A stretch of DNA of 64,000 nucleotides from an uncultured bacterium (GTDB taxonomy: Bacteria > Bacillota > Clostridia > Oscillospirales > Oscillospiraceae). The notes beneath the pieces were generated by a model. That model had not been told where the DNA came from. It ran no database searches and saw only the letters and a list, made by a program, of their open reading frames with translations. This document shows, in pieces, positions 29,560 to 41,946 of the stretch. Numbering within the stretch: position 1 is the stretch's first letter; every line of letters starts with the position of its first letter. Made by a program: the position numbers and the translations under genes. The stretch covers positions 1 to 64,000 of the forward strand of contig CANRXB010000008.1 of NCBI GenBank assembly GCA_947643715.1, given 5' to 3'.

Positions 29560-30984
29560 TCACACGATGAGGAAGAACTTGATCAGGAACAGCGCGGAGA
29601 TGACGTAGGTGAGCACGGAGACGTCCTTGGCCTTGCCGGTGAACACCTTGATGACGGTATAGGAGATGAGGCCCAGGCCGATGGCGTGGCCGATGGAGCT
29701 GGAGATGGGCATGGCGATGAGCATCAGCGCCACGGGGACCATCTGGTCCAGATCGTCGAACTTCACGTTCTTCAGGCCCTGGAGCATCAGCACGCCCACG
29801 TAGATCAGGGCGGCGGAGGTGGCGGCGGCGGGGATGATGGCCGCGATGGGGGCGATGAAGATGCAGGCCAGGAACAGGATGCCGCAGGTCAGGGCGGTCA
29901 GGCCGGTGCGGCCGCCGGCCTCCACGCCGGAGGCGGACTCCACGAAGGTGGTGACGGTGGAGGTGCCGGTGCAGGAGCCGGCCACGGTGCCCACTGCGTC
30001 GGCCAGCAGGGCCTCCCTCATGTTGGGCATGTTGCCGTGCTCGTCCACCATGCCGGCCCGGGAGGCGGTGCCCACCAGGGTGCCGATGGTGTCGAACATG
30101 TCGATCATGCAGAAGGTGATGACCAGAGTGACGATGGTGAACCAGCCGATGTCCAAGAAGCCCTGGAAGTTGAACTTGAACAGGGTGGTGCTGACCATGT
30201 CGGCGAAGGGGGGCAGGAAGTTGGCGGTGGCCAGGGAGGCGAAGGGATCGGTCCCCAGGAAGAGGAAGGAGCCGGCCCAGTTGACCACGGAAGCGGCCAG
30301 CATCCCGATGAGCACCGCGCCCTTGACGCCGCGCTTGGCCAGCAGGACGATGACGAACAGGCCGATGAACATGGTGACCACGGACAGCACCATGGTGGGA
30401 TAGGCGCTGCCCATCGTGTCCCGGGCGGCGGTGGCGGTGAGAGCGCCGAAGAAGTCCTTCATCACGAAGAACTGGTTGAAGTTCTCATCGGCGATGTAGA
30501 CGTTGGAACCGAAGCCGATGTTCATCAGCATCAGGCCGATGGCGGGGGCGATGCCCAGGCGCACCCCCAAGGGGATGGCTTCCACGATCTTTTCCCGGAC
30601 GTTGAACACGGACAGCGCGATGAACACGATGCCCTCGATGAGGATGATGACCAGAGCGGCCTGGAAGCTGGCCACATAGGTCATGCCGGTGATGCTCACG
30701 ACATTGGCCACCACGATGGCGAAGAAGCTGTTCAGGCCCATGCCGGGGGCCAGACAGAAAGGCTTGTTGGCGGCGAAAGCCATGACGAACATGGCCACGG
30801 CGGAGGCGATGCAGGTGGCCAGGAACACGCCGTTCCAGAGGTCCTGCCCGCCCGCGCCATAGCCGGTCAGGATGTTGGGGTTCAAGGCGATGATGTAGGC
30901 CATCGTCATGAACGTAGTGAGTCCGGCCACGATCTCGGTGCGCACTGTGGTGCCGTTCTCATCGAGCTTGAAGATCTTCTCCAT
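29560..30984 (-). CDS. NCS2 family purine permease (AzgA-like)
   Basis: MEKIFKLDENGTTVRTEIVAGLTTFMTMAYIIALNPNIL...CLAPGMGLNSFFA. Confidence 0.93.
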   Translation of the reverse strand: MEKIFKLDENGTTVRTEIVAGLTTFMTMAYIIALNPNILTGYGAGGQDLWNGVFLATCIASAVAMFVMAFAANKPFCLAPGMGLNSFFAIVVANVVSITGMTYVASFQAALVIILIEGIVFIALSVFNVREKIVEAIPLGVRLGIAPAIGLMLMNIGFGSNVYIADENFNQFFVMKDFFGALTATAARDTMGSAYPTMVLSVVTMFIGLFVIVLLAKRGVKGAVLIGMLAASVVNWAGSFLFLGTDPFASLATANFLPPFADMVSTTLFKFNFQGFLDIGWFTIVTLVITFCMIDMFDTIGTLVGTASRAGMVDEHGNMPNMREALLADAVGTVAGSCTGTSTVTTFVESASGVEAGGRTGLTALTCGILFLACIFIAPIAAIIPAAATSAALIYVGVLMLQGLKNVKFDDLDQMVPVALMLIAMPISSSIGHAIGLGLISYTVIKVFTGKAKDVSVLTYVISALFLIKFFLIV

Positions 30985-31289
30985 GTAAAGACTCCCTCTC
31001 CAGAATTTCCTCCTGCGCCGCCGGGGCGGAGGGACGAGACCAGCCCGGGAGCGGATGATCTCCTCGCCCGGACCCATGTCCGCCGCCGCTGCCGGCCGGA
31101 CAGACCCTTGGACCTGCCCGGTCCCGATCGTGCCGGAGGATGTCGGATCGACAGGATATATGATATCACAAGGACTGGAAGGATTCTACAGATTTTTTTC
31201 CATTGGGAAAAACTTCATTAGATTTTGACAAGGGCGGCCAAGGATAGTATAATGGCTCTCGTACAATTTACAACTGGAGATGAGCTGTT

Positions 31290-31844
31290 ATGACCTATGA
31301 AATGACCGTAGCGGGCCTGGAACGCCGACTCCCGCTGTGCCCCATCAGCGACGAGCTGATGATCGGCGCGTTCGTCATCTTCGGCGACGTGGAGCTCACC
31401 TGCGCCTGCGCCCGGGAGCTGCTGAAGATCGCTCCGGACTTCGACTACATGGTGGCCCCCGAGGCCAAGGCCATCCCGCTGGTCCATGAGATGGCCAGGC
31501 AGAGCGGCCGGAACGAGTACTTCCTGGTCCGAAAGGCCCCCAAGCTGTACATGGACGGGGTGTTCGAGGCGGTGGACCGCTCCATCACCACCAAGGGCGA
31601 GCAGAAGCTGTACATGGACGGAGCGGACGCGAAGAAGATCTCCGGCAAGCGCATCCTCATCCTGGACGACGTGATCTCCACCGGCGGGTCGCTGGCGGCG
31701 GTGGAGAGCCTGGTGGATCAGGCGGGCGGACAGGTGGTGGGCCGGATGGCCATCCTGGCCGAAGGGGGCGCCGCTGAGCGGGAGGACATCCTGTTCCTGG
31801 AGCGCCTGCCCCTGTTCTCTGCCAAGGGGGAGCCGCTGGGGTGA
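31290..31844 (+). CDS. Phosphoribosyltransferase (adenine PRTase-like)
   Basis: VAPEAKAIPLVHEMARQSGRNEYFLVRKAPKLYM...KRILILDDVISTGGSLAAVE (PRPP-binding motif). Confidence 0.85.
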   Translation: MTYEMTVAGLERRLPLCPISDELMIGAFVIFGDVELTCACARELLKIAPDFDYMVAPEAKAIPLVHEMARQSGRNEYFLVRKAPKLYMDGVFEAVDRSITTKGEQKLYMDGADAKKISGKRILILDDVISTGGSLAAVESLVDQAGGQVVGRMAILAEGGAAEREDILFLERLPLFSAKGEPLG

Positions 31845-31940
31845 AGCGGAGGACGCCGGAGCTGACCAGCTCCGGCGTCCTTTTGCGCTCGTGCAGACGT
31901 AAAAACAGCGCCCCGGCCCACGGAGCGCTGTTTCCACGAC

Positions 31941-32126
31941 TCAATAGAATTTCTTGCTGCGGTTCTTCCGGGCAGCCTCGCTCTTCTTGCGGCGTTTGAC
32001 GCTGGGGCTGTCGTAATACTCGCGCTTACGCACCTCGGCCAGCACGCCGGACTTGGCGCAGCTCCGCTTGAAACGCTTCAGCGCGTTCTCCAGAGACTCG
32101 CCCTCGCGGACATGAACTTCGGACAT
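31941..32126 (-). CDS. rpsU: 30S ribosomal protein S21
   Basis: [61 protein letters not shown]. Confidence 0.97.
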   Translation of the reverse strand: MSEVHVREGESLENALKRFKRSCAKSGVLAEVRKREYYDSPSVKRRKKSEAARKNRSKKFY

Positions 32127-32270
32127 CTATGATTTCCCTCCCTCCGAGGCATCCGGTTGTTTCCAGGATGCTTTAAGGGCCATTGGCGATGGCTTCAACA
32201 GCTCTATTATATGTGAAAACCAGACTCTTGTCAACCGAAAATTTTAGAAGCGCCGGGCCTCTGCGGGCGG

Positions 32271-34703
32271 TCACGCCTGGGGCTTCACGATGAGGTTCAC
32301 CAGCCGCCCCGGCACCACGATGTTTTTGACCAGCGCCATGCCTGCGGTGAACTTCTGCACCTTGGGGTCGGCCATGGCGGAGGCCACGATGACGGCGGCG
32401 TCCGCGTCCGCCGGGACGACGATGTTGGCCCGCACCTTGCCGTTCACCTGGACGGCCATCTGGACGGTGTCGGCCACGGTCTTGCTCTCGTCGTAGGCGG
32501 GCCAGGGCTGCCGGCACACGAAGCCGTCGCCGCCCAGCATCTCCCACAGCTCCTCCGCCACGTGGGGGGCGAAGGGGGAGAGCATGGTGACCAGGGTCCT
32601 CATGTCCCCTTTGGAGCAGCCGTTCTTCTGGAAGTCGCCCACCAGGGCCATCATGGCGGCGATGGCGGTGTTGAACTTCATGGCCTCGATGTCGTCGGCC
32701 ACCTTCTTGATGCACTTGTGGATGCCCGCCTCGTTGGCAGGGGTGTGCTCCAGGCTGTCCGAGCAGCTCTCGGCCAGGTTCCACACTTTGTCCAGGAACC
32801 GCTTGCAGCCCTTCACGGCGTTGTCCGACCAGACTGCGGCCTGCTCGAAGTCGCCGATGAACATGATATACAGCCGAAGGGTGTCCGCGCCGTAAGCGTC
32901 CACGATGTCGTTGGGGTTGACCACGTTGCCCCGGGACTTGGACATCTTCTCCCCGCCCTCGCCCAGGATCATGCCGTGGCTGGTGCGCTTCTGGTAAGGC
33001 TCCTTGGTGGGTACCACTCCGATGTCGTACAGGAACTTGTGCCAGAACCGAGAGTAGAGCAGGTGGAGGGTGGTGTGCTCCATGCCGCCGTTGTACCAGT
33101 CCACCGGGGACCAGTAGTCCAGGGCCTCTTTCGAGGCCAGGGCTTCCCCGTCATGGGGGTCCATATACCGCAGGAAATACCAGGAGGACCCGGCCCATTG
33201 GGGCATGGTGTCCGTCTCCCGGCGGGCGGGCCCGCCGCAGCAGGGACAGGTGGTGGACACCCAGTCGGTCATCTTGCTGAGGGGGGACTCCCCGTCGTCG
33301 GTGGGCTCGTAGGACCCCACTTCGGGCAGGAGCAGGGGCAATTCGCTCTCAGGCAGGGGCTGCCAGCCGCATCTCTCGCAGTGGACCATGGGGATGGGCT
33401 CGCCCCAGTACCGCTGGCGGGAGAACACCCAGTCCCGGAGCTTGTAGTTCACCTTCGCCGTGCCGACGCCCTTCTCCTCCAGCCATTTGGTGATGACGGG
33501 GATGGCGTCCTTGACGGTGAGGCCGTCGAGGAAGTCGGAGTTGACCAGGATACCGGTGTCGTCCTTGGCAGTGAAGGGGGCCTTCTGCACGTCCTCGCCG
33601 CCGGACACCACCTCGACGATCTCACAGCCGAACTTCTTGGCGAACTCCCAGTCCCGGTCGTCGTGGGCGGGGACGGCCATGATGGCCCCGGTGCCGTAGG
33701 TGGACAGCACGTAGTCGGAGATGAAGATGGGGATCTCCCGGCCGTTCACCGGGTCGATGCCCTTCACGCCGTCCAGGCGCACGCCGGTCTTTTCCTTGTT
33801 CAGCTCGGTGCGCTCCAGGTCGGACTTGGAGGCCGCGGCCTTCTGGTAGGCCGTCACCTCGTCCGCGTTGGCCAGCCTGCCCGCCTCCAGCCAGCTCTTC
33901 ACCAGCTCGTGCTCCGGGGAGAGCACCATATACGTGGCGCCGAAGAGGGTGTCGGGCCGGGTGGTAAACACCACGATGTCGTCCCCGGCGGTGCTCTTGA
34001 AGGTGACCTCCGCGCCGGTGGAGCGGCCGATCCAGTTGCGCTGCTGGATCTTCACCCGCTCGATGAAGTCCAGATCGTCCAGGTCGTCGATGAGCCGCTG
34101 GGCGTATTCGGTGATCTTCAGCATCCACTGGGACTTCTCCTTGCGGACCACAGGGGAGCCGCACCGTTCGCACACGCCCTCCACCACCTCTTCGTTGGCC
34201 AGCACGCACTTGCAGGAGGTGCACCAATTCACAGGCATGGTGGCCTTATAGGCCAGGCCCTTCTTGTAGAGCTGGAGGAAGATCCATTGGGTCCATTTGT
34301 AATAGCTGGGGTCGGTGGTGTCCACCACCCGGTCCCAGTCGAAGCCGAAGCCCAGCATCTTGAGCTGGCTGGTGAAGTTCCGGATGTTGTCCCGGGTCAC
34401 CTTGGCGGGGTGGACGTGGTTCTTGATGGCGTAGTTCTCCGTGGGCAGGCCGAAGGCGTCGAAGCCGATGGGGAACAACACGTTGTAGCCGTCCATCCGC
34501 TTTTTCCGCGTGACGATGTCCATGGCGGTATAGGGCCGGGGATGGCCCACGTGGAGCCCCTGTCCGGAGGGATAGGGGAACTCGACGAGGCCGTAGAACT
34601 TGGGCTTGTCGCTGTGGTCCTCGGCGGCGTATACCTTGGCCTGTTCCCAGCGCTGCTGCCACTTGGGTTCGATGGCTGCGAAATCATATCTCAATGTGAA
34701 CAC
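32271..34703 (-). CDS. leuS: Leucyl-tRNA synthetase
   Basis: [22 protein letters not shown] (HIGH), [12 protein letters not shown]; 810 aa. Confidence 0.97.
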   Translation of the reverse strand: MFTLRYDFAAIEPKWQQRWEQAKVYAAEDHSDKPKFYGLVEFPYPSGQGLHVGHPRPYTAMDIVTRKKRMDGYNVLFPIGFDAFGLPTENYAIKNHVHPAKVTRDNIRNFTSQLKMLGFGFDWDRVVDTTDPSYYKWTQWIFLQLYKKGLAYKATMPVNWCTSCKCVLANEEVVEGVCERCGSPVVRKEKSQWMLKITEYAQRLIDDLDDLDFIERVKIQQRNWIGRSTGAEVTFKSTAGDDIVVFTTRPDTLFGATYMVLSPEHELVKSWLEAGRLANADEVTAYQKAAASKSDLERTELNKEKTGVRLDGVKGIDPVNGREIPIFISDYVLSTYGTGAIMAVPAHDDRDWEFAKKFGCEIVEVVSGGEDVQKAPFTAKDDTGILVNSDFLDGLTVKDAIPVITKWLEEKGVGTAKVNYKLRDWVFSRQRYWGEPIPMVHCERCGWQPLPESELPLLLPEVGSYEPTDDGESPLSKMTDWVSTTCPCCGGPARRETDTMPQWAGSSWYFLRYMDPHDGEALASKEALDYWSPVDWYNGGMEHTTLHLLYSRFWHKFLYDIGVVPTKEPYQKRTSHGMILGEGGEKMSKSRGNVVNPNDIVDAYGADTLRLYIMFIGDFEQAAVWSDNAVKGCKRFLDKVWNLAESCSDSLEHTPANEAGIHKCIKKVADDIEAMKFNTAIAAMMALVGDFQKNGCSKGDMRTLVTMLSPFAPHVAEELWEMLGGDGFVCRQPWPAYDESKTVADTVQMAVQVNGKVRANIVVPADADAAVIVASAMADPKVQKFTAGMALVKNIVVPGRLVNLIVKPQA

Positions 34704-34810
34704 TTCCTCATGCTGACGGCGCGGGGCCGCGTGATGATCTTTCGAGTCATGATATTATATAAGAGATCGGGCGCGATTGCAAGGGCCTGGCGGCAAAAGG
34801 CAGGAGAAAA

Positions 34811-34842
34811 GGCCCCCGGCGCATATGCCGGGGGCCTTCGGA
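34811..34842 (-). terminator. Intrinsic terminator downstream of hydrogenase-like gene
   Basis: aggcccccggcgcatatgccgggggcct hairpin after the 34866 stop. Confidence 0.6.
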
Positions 34843-34865
34843 CGGTAAGATCTGGCGGCGCGGCC

Positions 34866-36332
34866 TCACTTCTTGGCGGCCGCGGGCTCTTTCGCCTCGC
34901 TCTGCGCGGGGGCGCTGGCGTCCTTCACCGCGCCGTTGATGGTGCGCTCGCCCGCCTGCTTGGCGTGCTTGGCCACCTCGGCCTTGTTCTTGGGGCTGCG
35001 CATGATCACGGCCGGGCCCTGGACGCAGCCGCCCTGACAGGCCATGCCCTCGATGAAGTTCTCCGGCAGCAGGCCCTTGGACATCTTCAGCAGGGCGATC
35101 TTGCATTCCTCGATGCCGCTGCACGGCAGGGTGCGGGCCTCCACGGCGCTGCCCTTCTCCTTCAGCGCCTGGCCCACCGCCGCCGCCACGCCGCCGCCGG
35201 CGGCGAAGCTGCGGCCGAAGCCGCTGGCATGGTCCAGGGGGAGCTCCTTCATCTTGGAAAGCTCGATGCCCTTGGCCGTGAGCATGGCGTACAGCTCTTC
35301 GAAGGTGATGGTCAGGTCGATGGCGGCGCGGGTGCGGCCGAGCTGGAACTCCCGCTTCTTGGCCACGCAGGGGCCGATGAACACCACCTTGGCCAAGGGG
35401 TCGCGGTCCTTGATGTGCCGGCCCAGCATCACCATGGGGGAGGGGGTGTGGGACACGAGATGGGCCTGGTCCGGCATGTGCTTCTCCACGAAGGCCACGA
35501 ATGCGGGACAGCAGGAGGAGGTCATGGGTTCGCCGCCCCGCTCCTCGAACTCAGCGGCCTCGTGCACGGCGGTGAGGTCCGCCCCCAGGGCCACCTCGGC
35601 CACGTCATAGAAGCCCATCTCTTTGAGGGCCGCGGCCATCTGGCCGGGAGTGCCCTCGAACTGGCCGACGAAGGAGGGGGCCAGGGCGGCGTAGACGTGG
35701 TAGCCCCACTTGTCCGCGCCCATGAGGAGCTGGATGACGTCCACGATGTAGGATTTGTCCATGATGGCGCCGAAGGGGCACTGCACCACGCACTCGCCGC
35801 AGGCGATGCACTTGTTCACGTCGATGCTGGCCTTGCGGTCAGGGCCCATGGTGATGGCCTTCACCGGGCAGCCGCGCTCGCAGGGGCGCATGTTCTTGGT
35901 GATCGCGCCATAGGGGCAGGCGGCCACACATTTGCCGCACAGGATGCACTTGGAGTGGTCGATGACGGAGCGGTGGTCCTGGATGGTGATGGCCCCCTTG
36001 GGGCAAGCCTCGGCGCAGCGGTGGGCGATGCAGCCGCGGCAGGTGGGGCCCACGCTGATCTCGGTGACGGGGCACTCGTCACAGGCGATGGGCAGCACCT
36101 CCACCATGGCGGGGTTGGCCCGGTCGCCGCCCATGGCCATCTTCACCCGGCTACCGATGATGGCCCGCTCCTTGTAGATACAGCAGCGCATCTGGGCCTC
36201 GGGACCGGGGATGATCTGCTCGGGGATGTCCATGACCTCGGCGCTCTGGAGCTTGTCGTTCCAGGCCAGGCGGGCCACGGCGGTAAGTACCTTGTCCTTC
36301 AGCTCCTGGACGGAAGTTTCGTAATGACGCAT
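34866..36332 (-). CDS. Monomeric FeFe hydrogenase (group B-like) with N-terminal ferredoxin domains
   Basis: Multiple 4Fe-4S motifs, then H-cluster-like motifs TSSCCPAFVAF, IGPCVAKKREF, EGMACQGGCVQGP. Confidence 0.8.
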   Translation of the reverse strand: MRHYETSVQELKDKVLTAVARLAWNDKLQSAEVMDIPEQIIPGPEAQMRCCIYKERAIIGSRVKMAMGGDRANPAMVEVLPIACDECPVTEISVGPTCRGCIAHRCAEACPKGAITIQDHRSVIDHSKCILCGKCVAACPYGAITKNMRPCERGCPVKAITMGPDRKASIDVNKCIACGECVVQCPFGAIMDKSYIVDVIQLLMGADKWGYHVYAALAPSFVGQFEGTPGQMAAALKEMGFYDVAEVALGADLTAVHEAAEFEERGGEPMTSSCCPAFVAFVEKHMPDQAHLVSHTPSPMVMLGRHIKDRDPLAKVVFIGPCVAKKREFQLGRTRAAIDLTITFEELYAMLTAKGIELSKMKELPLDHASGFGRSFAAGGGVAAAVGQALKEKGSAVEARTLPCSGIEECKIALLKMSKGLLPENFIEGMACQGGCVQGPAVIMRSPKNKAEVAKHAKQAGERTINGAVKDASAPAQSEAKEPAAAKK

Positions 36333-36704
36333 GGCAGCTCCTCCTCTGATGTATTGACGATGATGACTCGTTAAAAAATTGTCATTTCTTTCTCGATTAC
36401 GAATTATATCGTGTATCTTCCCTCGCGTCAAGGCATAAAGCGACAGATCTTATGATAAAATGATCGGTGGATCTGGTAAGAGCCGGATATGGCCCTCCAG
36501 GGTCCCGCGCCCGCCGGGGAGGAGGGGAGGGGGGACGGACGATCCTGCCCCAAGAAGCGGGACGGGCCGGGAAGGGGCGCGGCAGGCTGTTTTCCCTTGA
36601 CATCGGCACCTCGATATGCTATGGTTTTTTCAAAGGATACAGCGTGTCCGGCCGGAGGCCGGGGGCCTCCTCCGGACCCGCTGAGACGAAGGAGGGCGGA
36701 GGCT

Positions 36705-37469
36705 GTGGGGCTGTTCCCCAGGTTCGACCCGGACGGCCCTGATGCGCCCCGAAAGACCGGACGGCCCCGGCTGTGGGAGCTGGCCGGCCGGTACGTGTGG
36801 AACGATCTCCGGGCGGGCTTCCTGGCCCTGATCGGGTGCTTGCCCTTCGCCGCGGGGCTGATCTTCTCCTGCGGGGCCCATTCCTTGGCCGCGGCGCCGG
36901 TGCTGGGGCTCATCGGAGGGGCTGTGGCCGGGCCGGAGCTGTGCTGCCTGGCGGACACCATCCTGCGGGGCCTGCGGGACGAACAGGGCCCCTGGTGGCG
37001 GGCCTACCGCAAGGCGTGGACGCGCAGCGCGCGGGCCGCCCTGCTGCCCGGCGCTTTGGGCGGGGGACTGCTGTCCACGCAGGTGTTCGTCCTGGTCCAT
37101 GCCCAGGTGCTCCAGGTCGATGCGGTGGCAGGGACCGCGCTGGTGCTGGGGATGCTGCTCCTGCTGGGGCTGTCCCTCTATCTGTGGCCGCAGATGGCGC
37201 TGATGGACCTGTCTCTGGGCCAGCTCATCAAGAATTCTGTTTTGCTGTTCATTGGGCAGCTCCCCAGGAGCGCGGCGGCGGTGGCGCTCCTGACGGCGTA
37301 CATCGTGGTCTCGCTGCGGTTCTTCGCCGTGGCGCTCAGCCTGCTGCCCGTTACCAACCTCTGGCTGCCGGCACTGCCGGCGCTGCTGCTCATCTATCCG
37401 GGGCTGGACGAGGCGTTCGGGATCGGAGCGGAGTCCCGGGCGGACCGAGAGCCTCCGGAGGACGGATAG
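36705..37469 (+). CDS. DUF624-like integral membrane protein
   Basis: GTG start with upstream ggaggg; multiple TM helices LRAGFLALIGCLPFAAGLIFSCGAHSLAAAPVLGLIGGAVAGPELCCLADTILRGLRDEQGPWWRAYRKAW. Confidence 0.55.
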   Translation: MGLFPRFDPDGPDAPRKTGRPRLWELAGRYVWNDLRAGFLALIGCLPFAAGLIFSCGAHSLAAAPVLGLIGGAVAGPELCCLADTILRGLRDEQGPWWRAYRKAWTRSARAALLPGALGGGLLSTQVFVLVHAQVLQVDAVAGTALVLGMLLLLGLSLYLWPQMALMDLSLGQLIKNSVLLFIGQLPRSAAAVALLTAYIVVSLRFFAVALSLLPVTNLWLPALPALLLIYPGLDEAFGIGAESRADREPPEDG

Positions 37470-37716
37470 TCTTTGCCCCACCTGTCTCGATGGACCTGGC
37501 GGCGTCGGCCGCCTTTCCATACCAGCGCTTTCGGGCGCGAGTCGACGGGCCGCGCGCTACTCCATCACAATAGTGCGCGGCACTGAAAAAAAGGAGGAAG
37601 AACCACCGCTTCGGCTTGCGGTGCGGCAGTGTGGAGACCTGTCGCAAGGTCCCGGGGACCCAGCGCCCCGGGGCGAGGTGGAGATGGCGGAGGCCGCTCC
37701 ATCAAAGCCGGGTACT

Positions 37717-38904
<1,188 letters not shown>

Positions 38905-38925
38905 TCGGAACAAGGAACGAAACGG

Positions 38926-38962
38926 CCCGCAGACCTGGATGGAGGTCTGCGGGCCCCTTTTC
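38926..38962 (+). terminator. Intrinsic terminator after MsmK/UgpC gene
   Basis: ggcccgcagacctggatggaggtctgcgggccccttttcg. Confidence 0.75.
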
Positions 38963-39106
38963 GTCTCGAGCGGGCCCTCTGCGGGCCGGACGTGCCTCTG
39001 GGCGGGATCGATGCGGGGGCGCTCCCCGCCGAGAGCGCCGTACCGAGCTATGACGGCATGGACGGGCCCCGCAGGCCGTCTCGGCCTGCGGGGCCCGCTG
39101 TCTATG

Positions 39107-40648
39107 TCATTTTTCCGTGGCCTCGGGCGCCTCGCCGGCCGGAGCCTTGGGTTTGGCCTTGGTCTTAGGCTTGGGCAGCCGCTGGTAGACCTTCGTCTCC
39201 CGGCGCAGCCGCCGGGCCAGGGCCGGGGTGAACACGCCGGGCAGGGCCCGCCACTTCCAGTTCTCCCCAAGCGTGGAGGGGACGTTCATGCGCGCCTCGC
39301 TGCCCAGGCCCAACAGGTCCTGGGCCTGCATCACGGCAAGGGCGGCGGGGGAGGCCCAGGCCGCACGCATCATCCCCCAGTGGTAGCCCTCCCGGCTGGT
39401 GAGCCGGAGGTATTCCTTGGCGTAGGCCACGTCCTTCCGGGGGGCGCTGGCCATCCAGCCCTGGATGGTGTCGTTGTCATGGGTGCCGGTGTACACCACG
39501 CAGTGCGGGGGATAGCAGTGGGGCAGGTAGTCGCTGCCGTCGTCCCGGCTGTCGAAGGCGAACTCCAGCACCTTCATGCCGGGGAAGCCCGTGTCCTCCA
39601 GCAGCTTGCGCACCGAATCGGTGAGGAAGCCCAGGTCCTCGGCGATGATGTCCCGCCGGCCCAGCTCCCGCTCCACGGTCCGGAAGAAGTCCAGGCCGGG
39701 GCCGGGACGCCAGCGGCCGTTGCGGGCGGTGTCGTCCCCGTAGGGGATGGCGTAATAGGCGTCGAAGCCCCGGAAGTGGTCGATGCGCAGCACATCGTAG
39801 ATGGTGAACTGGAACGCGATGCGCTTGAGCCACCAGCGGTAGCCGTCCCGCTTCATCCGGTCCCAGCGGAACAAGGGGTTGCCCCAGAGCTGGCCGTCGG
39901 CGGAGAAGCCGTCGGGAGGACAGCCCGCCACCTCGGTGGGGATGCCGTGCTCGTCCAATTGGAACTGGTCCGGCTCGGCCCACACGTCGGCGCTGTCGCC
40001 GGACACGTAGATGGGGATGTCGCCGATGATATATACGCCCTTTCCGTTGGCGTAGGCCTTCAGGGCCTCCCACTGACGGAAGAACAGGAACTGCACCGCT
40101 TTCCAGAACTGGACCTCGTCGGCCAGCTCCCGCTTGGCGTTGGAAAGGGCGCGGGCCTGGCGCAGCCGGATCTCCTCGGGCCAGGTGGACCAGGACGCGC
40201 CGCCGTGCCGGTCCTTCAGGGCCATGAACAGGGCATAGTCGTCCAGCCAGCCCGAAGCCTTGCAGAACGCGGTATACCCGGCGGGCGGATCGGCCAGCAG
40301 CCGCTGGGCGGCTTTTTTCAGCACAGGGTAGCGGGTGGTGTACATCAGGCCGTAGTCCACCCTGGACGGATCGTCCCCCCAGTCCAGGCCCTGGTATTCC
40401 TCGGGCTGCAAGAGGCCGTCCGCCGCCAGATCGTCCAGGTCGATGAGGTAGGGGTTCCCGGCGTAGGAGGAGAAGGACTGGTAAGGGGAGTCGCCGTAGC
40501 TGGTGGGGCAGATCGGCAGGAGCTGCCAGCAGGTCTGCCCCCCGGCGGCGAGGAAGTCCGCGAACTCCCGGGCGGCGGCGCCCAATGTGCCGATGCCATA
40601 GGGAGAAGGCAGAGAGGAGACGGGCATCAGGATGCCGGAACATCTCAT
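39107..40648 (-). CDS. malQ: 4-alpha-glucanotransferase
   Basis: MRCSGILMPVSSLPSPYGIGTLGAAAREFADFLAAGGQTCWQLLPICPTSYGDSPYQSFSSYAGNPYLID. Confidence 0.96.
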   Translation of the reverse strand: MRCSGILMPVSSLPSPYGIGTLGAAAREFADFLAAGGQTCWQLLPICPTSYGDSPYQSFSSYAGNPYLIDLDDLAADGLLQPEEYQGLDWGDDPSRVDYGLMYTTRYPVLKKAAQRLLADPPAGYTAFCKASGWLDDYALFMALKDRHGGASWSTWPEEIRLRQARALSNAKRELADEVQFWKAVQFLFFRQWEALKAYANGKGVYIIGDIPIYVSGDSADVWAEPDQFQLDEHGIPTEVAGCPPDGFSADGQLWGNPLFRWDRMKRDGYRWWLKRIAFQFTIYDVLRIDHFRGFDAYYAIPYGDDTARNGRWRPGPGLDFFRTVERELGRRDIIAEDLGFLTDSVRKLLEDTGFPGMKVLEFAFDSRDDGSDYLPHCYPPHCVVYTGTHDNDTIQGWMASAPRKDVAYAKEYLRLTSREGYHWGMMRAAWASPAALAVMQAQDLLGLGSEARMNVPSTLGENWKWRALPGVFTPALARRLRRETKVYQRLPKPKTKAKPKAPAGEAPEATEK

Positions 40649-41727
40649 GAGGGGTCCCACCTTTCATGGAGTCTGCCGCCCTCATTGGGACGGGCGGTCT
40701 CTCCGTTCGGATTTTGGATCCAGGCTCGGGGAGGAGCCACGCTCTCCCCGGGGAGGAGCTGGAAGGGCGCCACGCTGTGGACAGGGGGGCGCCTGCGCTG
40801 GAGGCCGCCCAGCAGGAGGTCCACCCCCTGCTCCGCCAGCCGCTGGGTGTCCTGGCGCACGGTGGTCAGCCGGGGGACGCAGAACCGGGACAGGAGGATG
40901 CCGTCGAACCCCACCACGGACACGTCGCCGGGCACCTGACGCCCCAGGTCCCGGATGGCCCGGATCGCACCGATCGCCATCACGTCGCTGATGCAGAACA
41001 GGGCGGTGAGCTCCGGGCAGCGCGCCAGCAGGCGTTTGGTGGTGTCGTAGGCGTCCGTGAAGGAGTAGCGGCAGGGCTCGCACCGCTGAGCGTCGAAGGG
41101 CAGGCCGAGCCGATCGAAGGCCCGCTGGCAGCCCTGGACCCGGCGGTAGCCGATCTGAGTGCAGGACCAGTTGCCGCCCAGCACGCCGATGTGCCTGTGG
41201 CCCCGGTCCGCCAGGAAGCGGATGACCTGATAGGCCGCCTCTTCGTCGTCGGTGGTGACGGAGGAGAGGTTGGGGAAGGGGAGCTCGCTGGCGGAGTTGG
41301 TGAGCAGCACGCAGGGCACGGAGATGTGCCCGAACTGCGCCTGGAAATACTCCAAGTCGCCCCCCAGGAACAGGATGCCCAGGGGCTTTCGTTCCCGGCA
41401 GAGCCGGAGGGCATAGGCCACCTCGTTGGCGTCCTCGTCCAGATAATAGACGGCGGCGTCCCGGCCCGCGTCCTGCAAGAGCTGCTGGCAGCGTTCCACC
41501 AGGTCGGCGAAGAGCATGTTCATGGTGCCCTTGACGATGATGGCGATGGAGGTGCTGGACGGCTGCTTGAGATGCTTGGCGTTGGCGTTGGGCTGGAAGC
41601 CCTGCTCGGCCACCACGGCCAGCACCTTGCGGCGGGTCTCCTGGGACACGTCCGGGTGGTCGTTGAGCACCCGGGACACGGTGGCCACGCCTACGCCGGA
41701 CAGACGGGCGATATCCTTGATGGTCAT
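40645..41727 (-). CDS. LacI-family transcriptional regulator
   Basis: MTIKDIARLSGVGVATVSRVLNDHPDVSQETRRKVLAVVAEQGFQPNANAKHLK; overlaps malQ start. Confidence 0.95.
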   Translation of the reverse strand: MTIKDIARLSGVGVATVSRVLNDHPDVSQETRRKVLAVVAEQGFQPNANAKHLKQPSSTSIAIIVKGTMNMLFADLVERCQQLLQDAGRDAAVYYLDEDANEVAYALRLCRERKPLGILFLGGDLEYFQAQFGHISVPCVLLTNSASELPFPNLSSVTTDDEEAAYQVIRFLADRGHRHIGVLGGNWSCTQIGYRRVQGCQRAFDRLGLPFDAQRCEPCRYSFTDAYDTTKRLLARCPELTALFCISDVMAIGAIRAIRDLGRQVPGDVSVVGFDGILLSRFCVPRLTTVRQDTQRLAEQGVDLLLGGLQRRRPPVHSVAPFQLLPGESVAPPRAWIQNPNGETARPNEGGRLHERWDPS

Positions 41728-41946
41728 TCGCGCCCCTCCCCTCCTGACCGAATCATTTTACCCTTTCAGTGCCAAAGCCGCAACCCCTTTTTCGATATTT
41801 TTCTCTCGGCCGCGCCCTTGCTGGGGGGATCTGCCGCTCTGCGCGATCTTTCGTGGGGGGTCTCCAGGCCGATGAGGTGGGTCCCATAGCGCGAAAAAGA
41901 TCCCCCGGCTCCCAACGAGGGGCCGGGGGACGAGAGGACAGAGACG

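Noticed and set aside
31090-31290. Purine riboswitch between NCS2 permease and PRTase genes
   Set aside because: No recognisable purine aptamer core; only a promoter-like TTGACA...TATAAT stretch before the PRTase gene.
32562-36374. Very long plus-strand ORF (1270 aa)
   Set aside because: Antisense to leuS and the hydrogenase gene; Gly/His/Val-rich shadow ORF typical of GC-rich coding DNA. Same for 203-1633, 1446-3362, 10756-12174, 12249-14510, 14882-17140, 18379-20511, 24541-25866, 29458-31221 and 38744-40939 on the plus strand.
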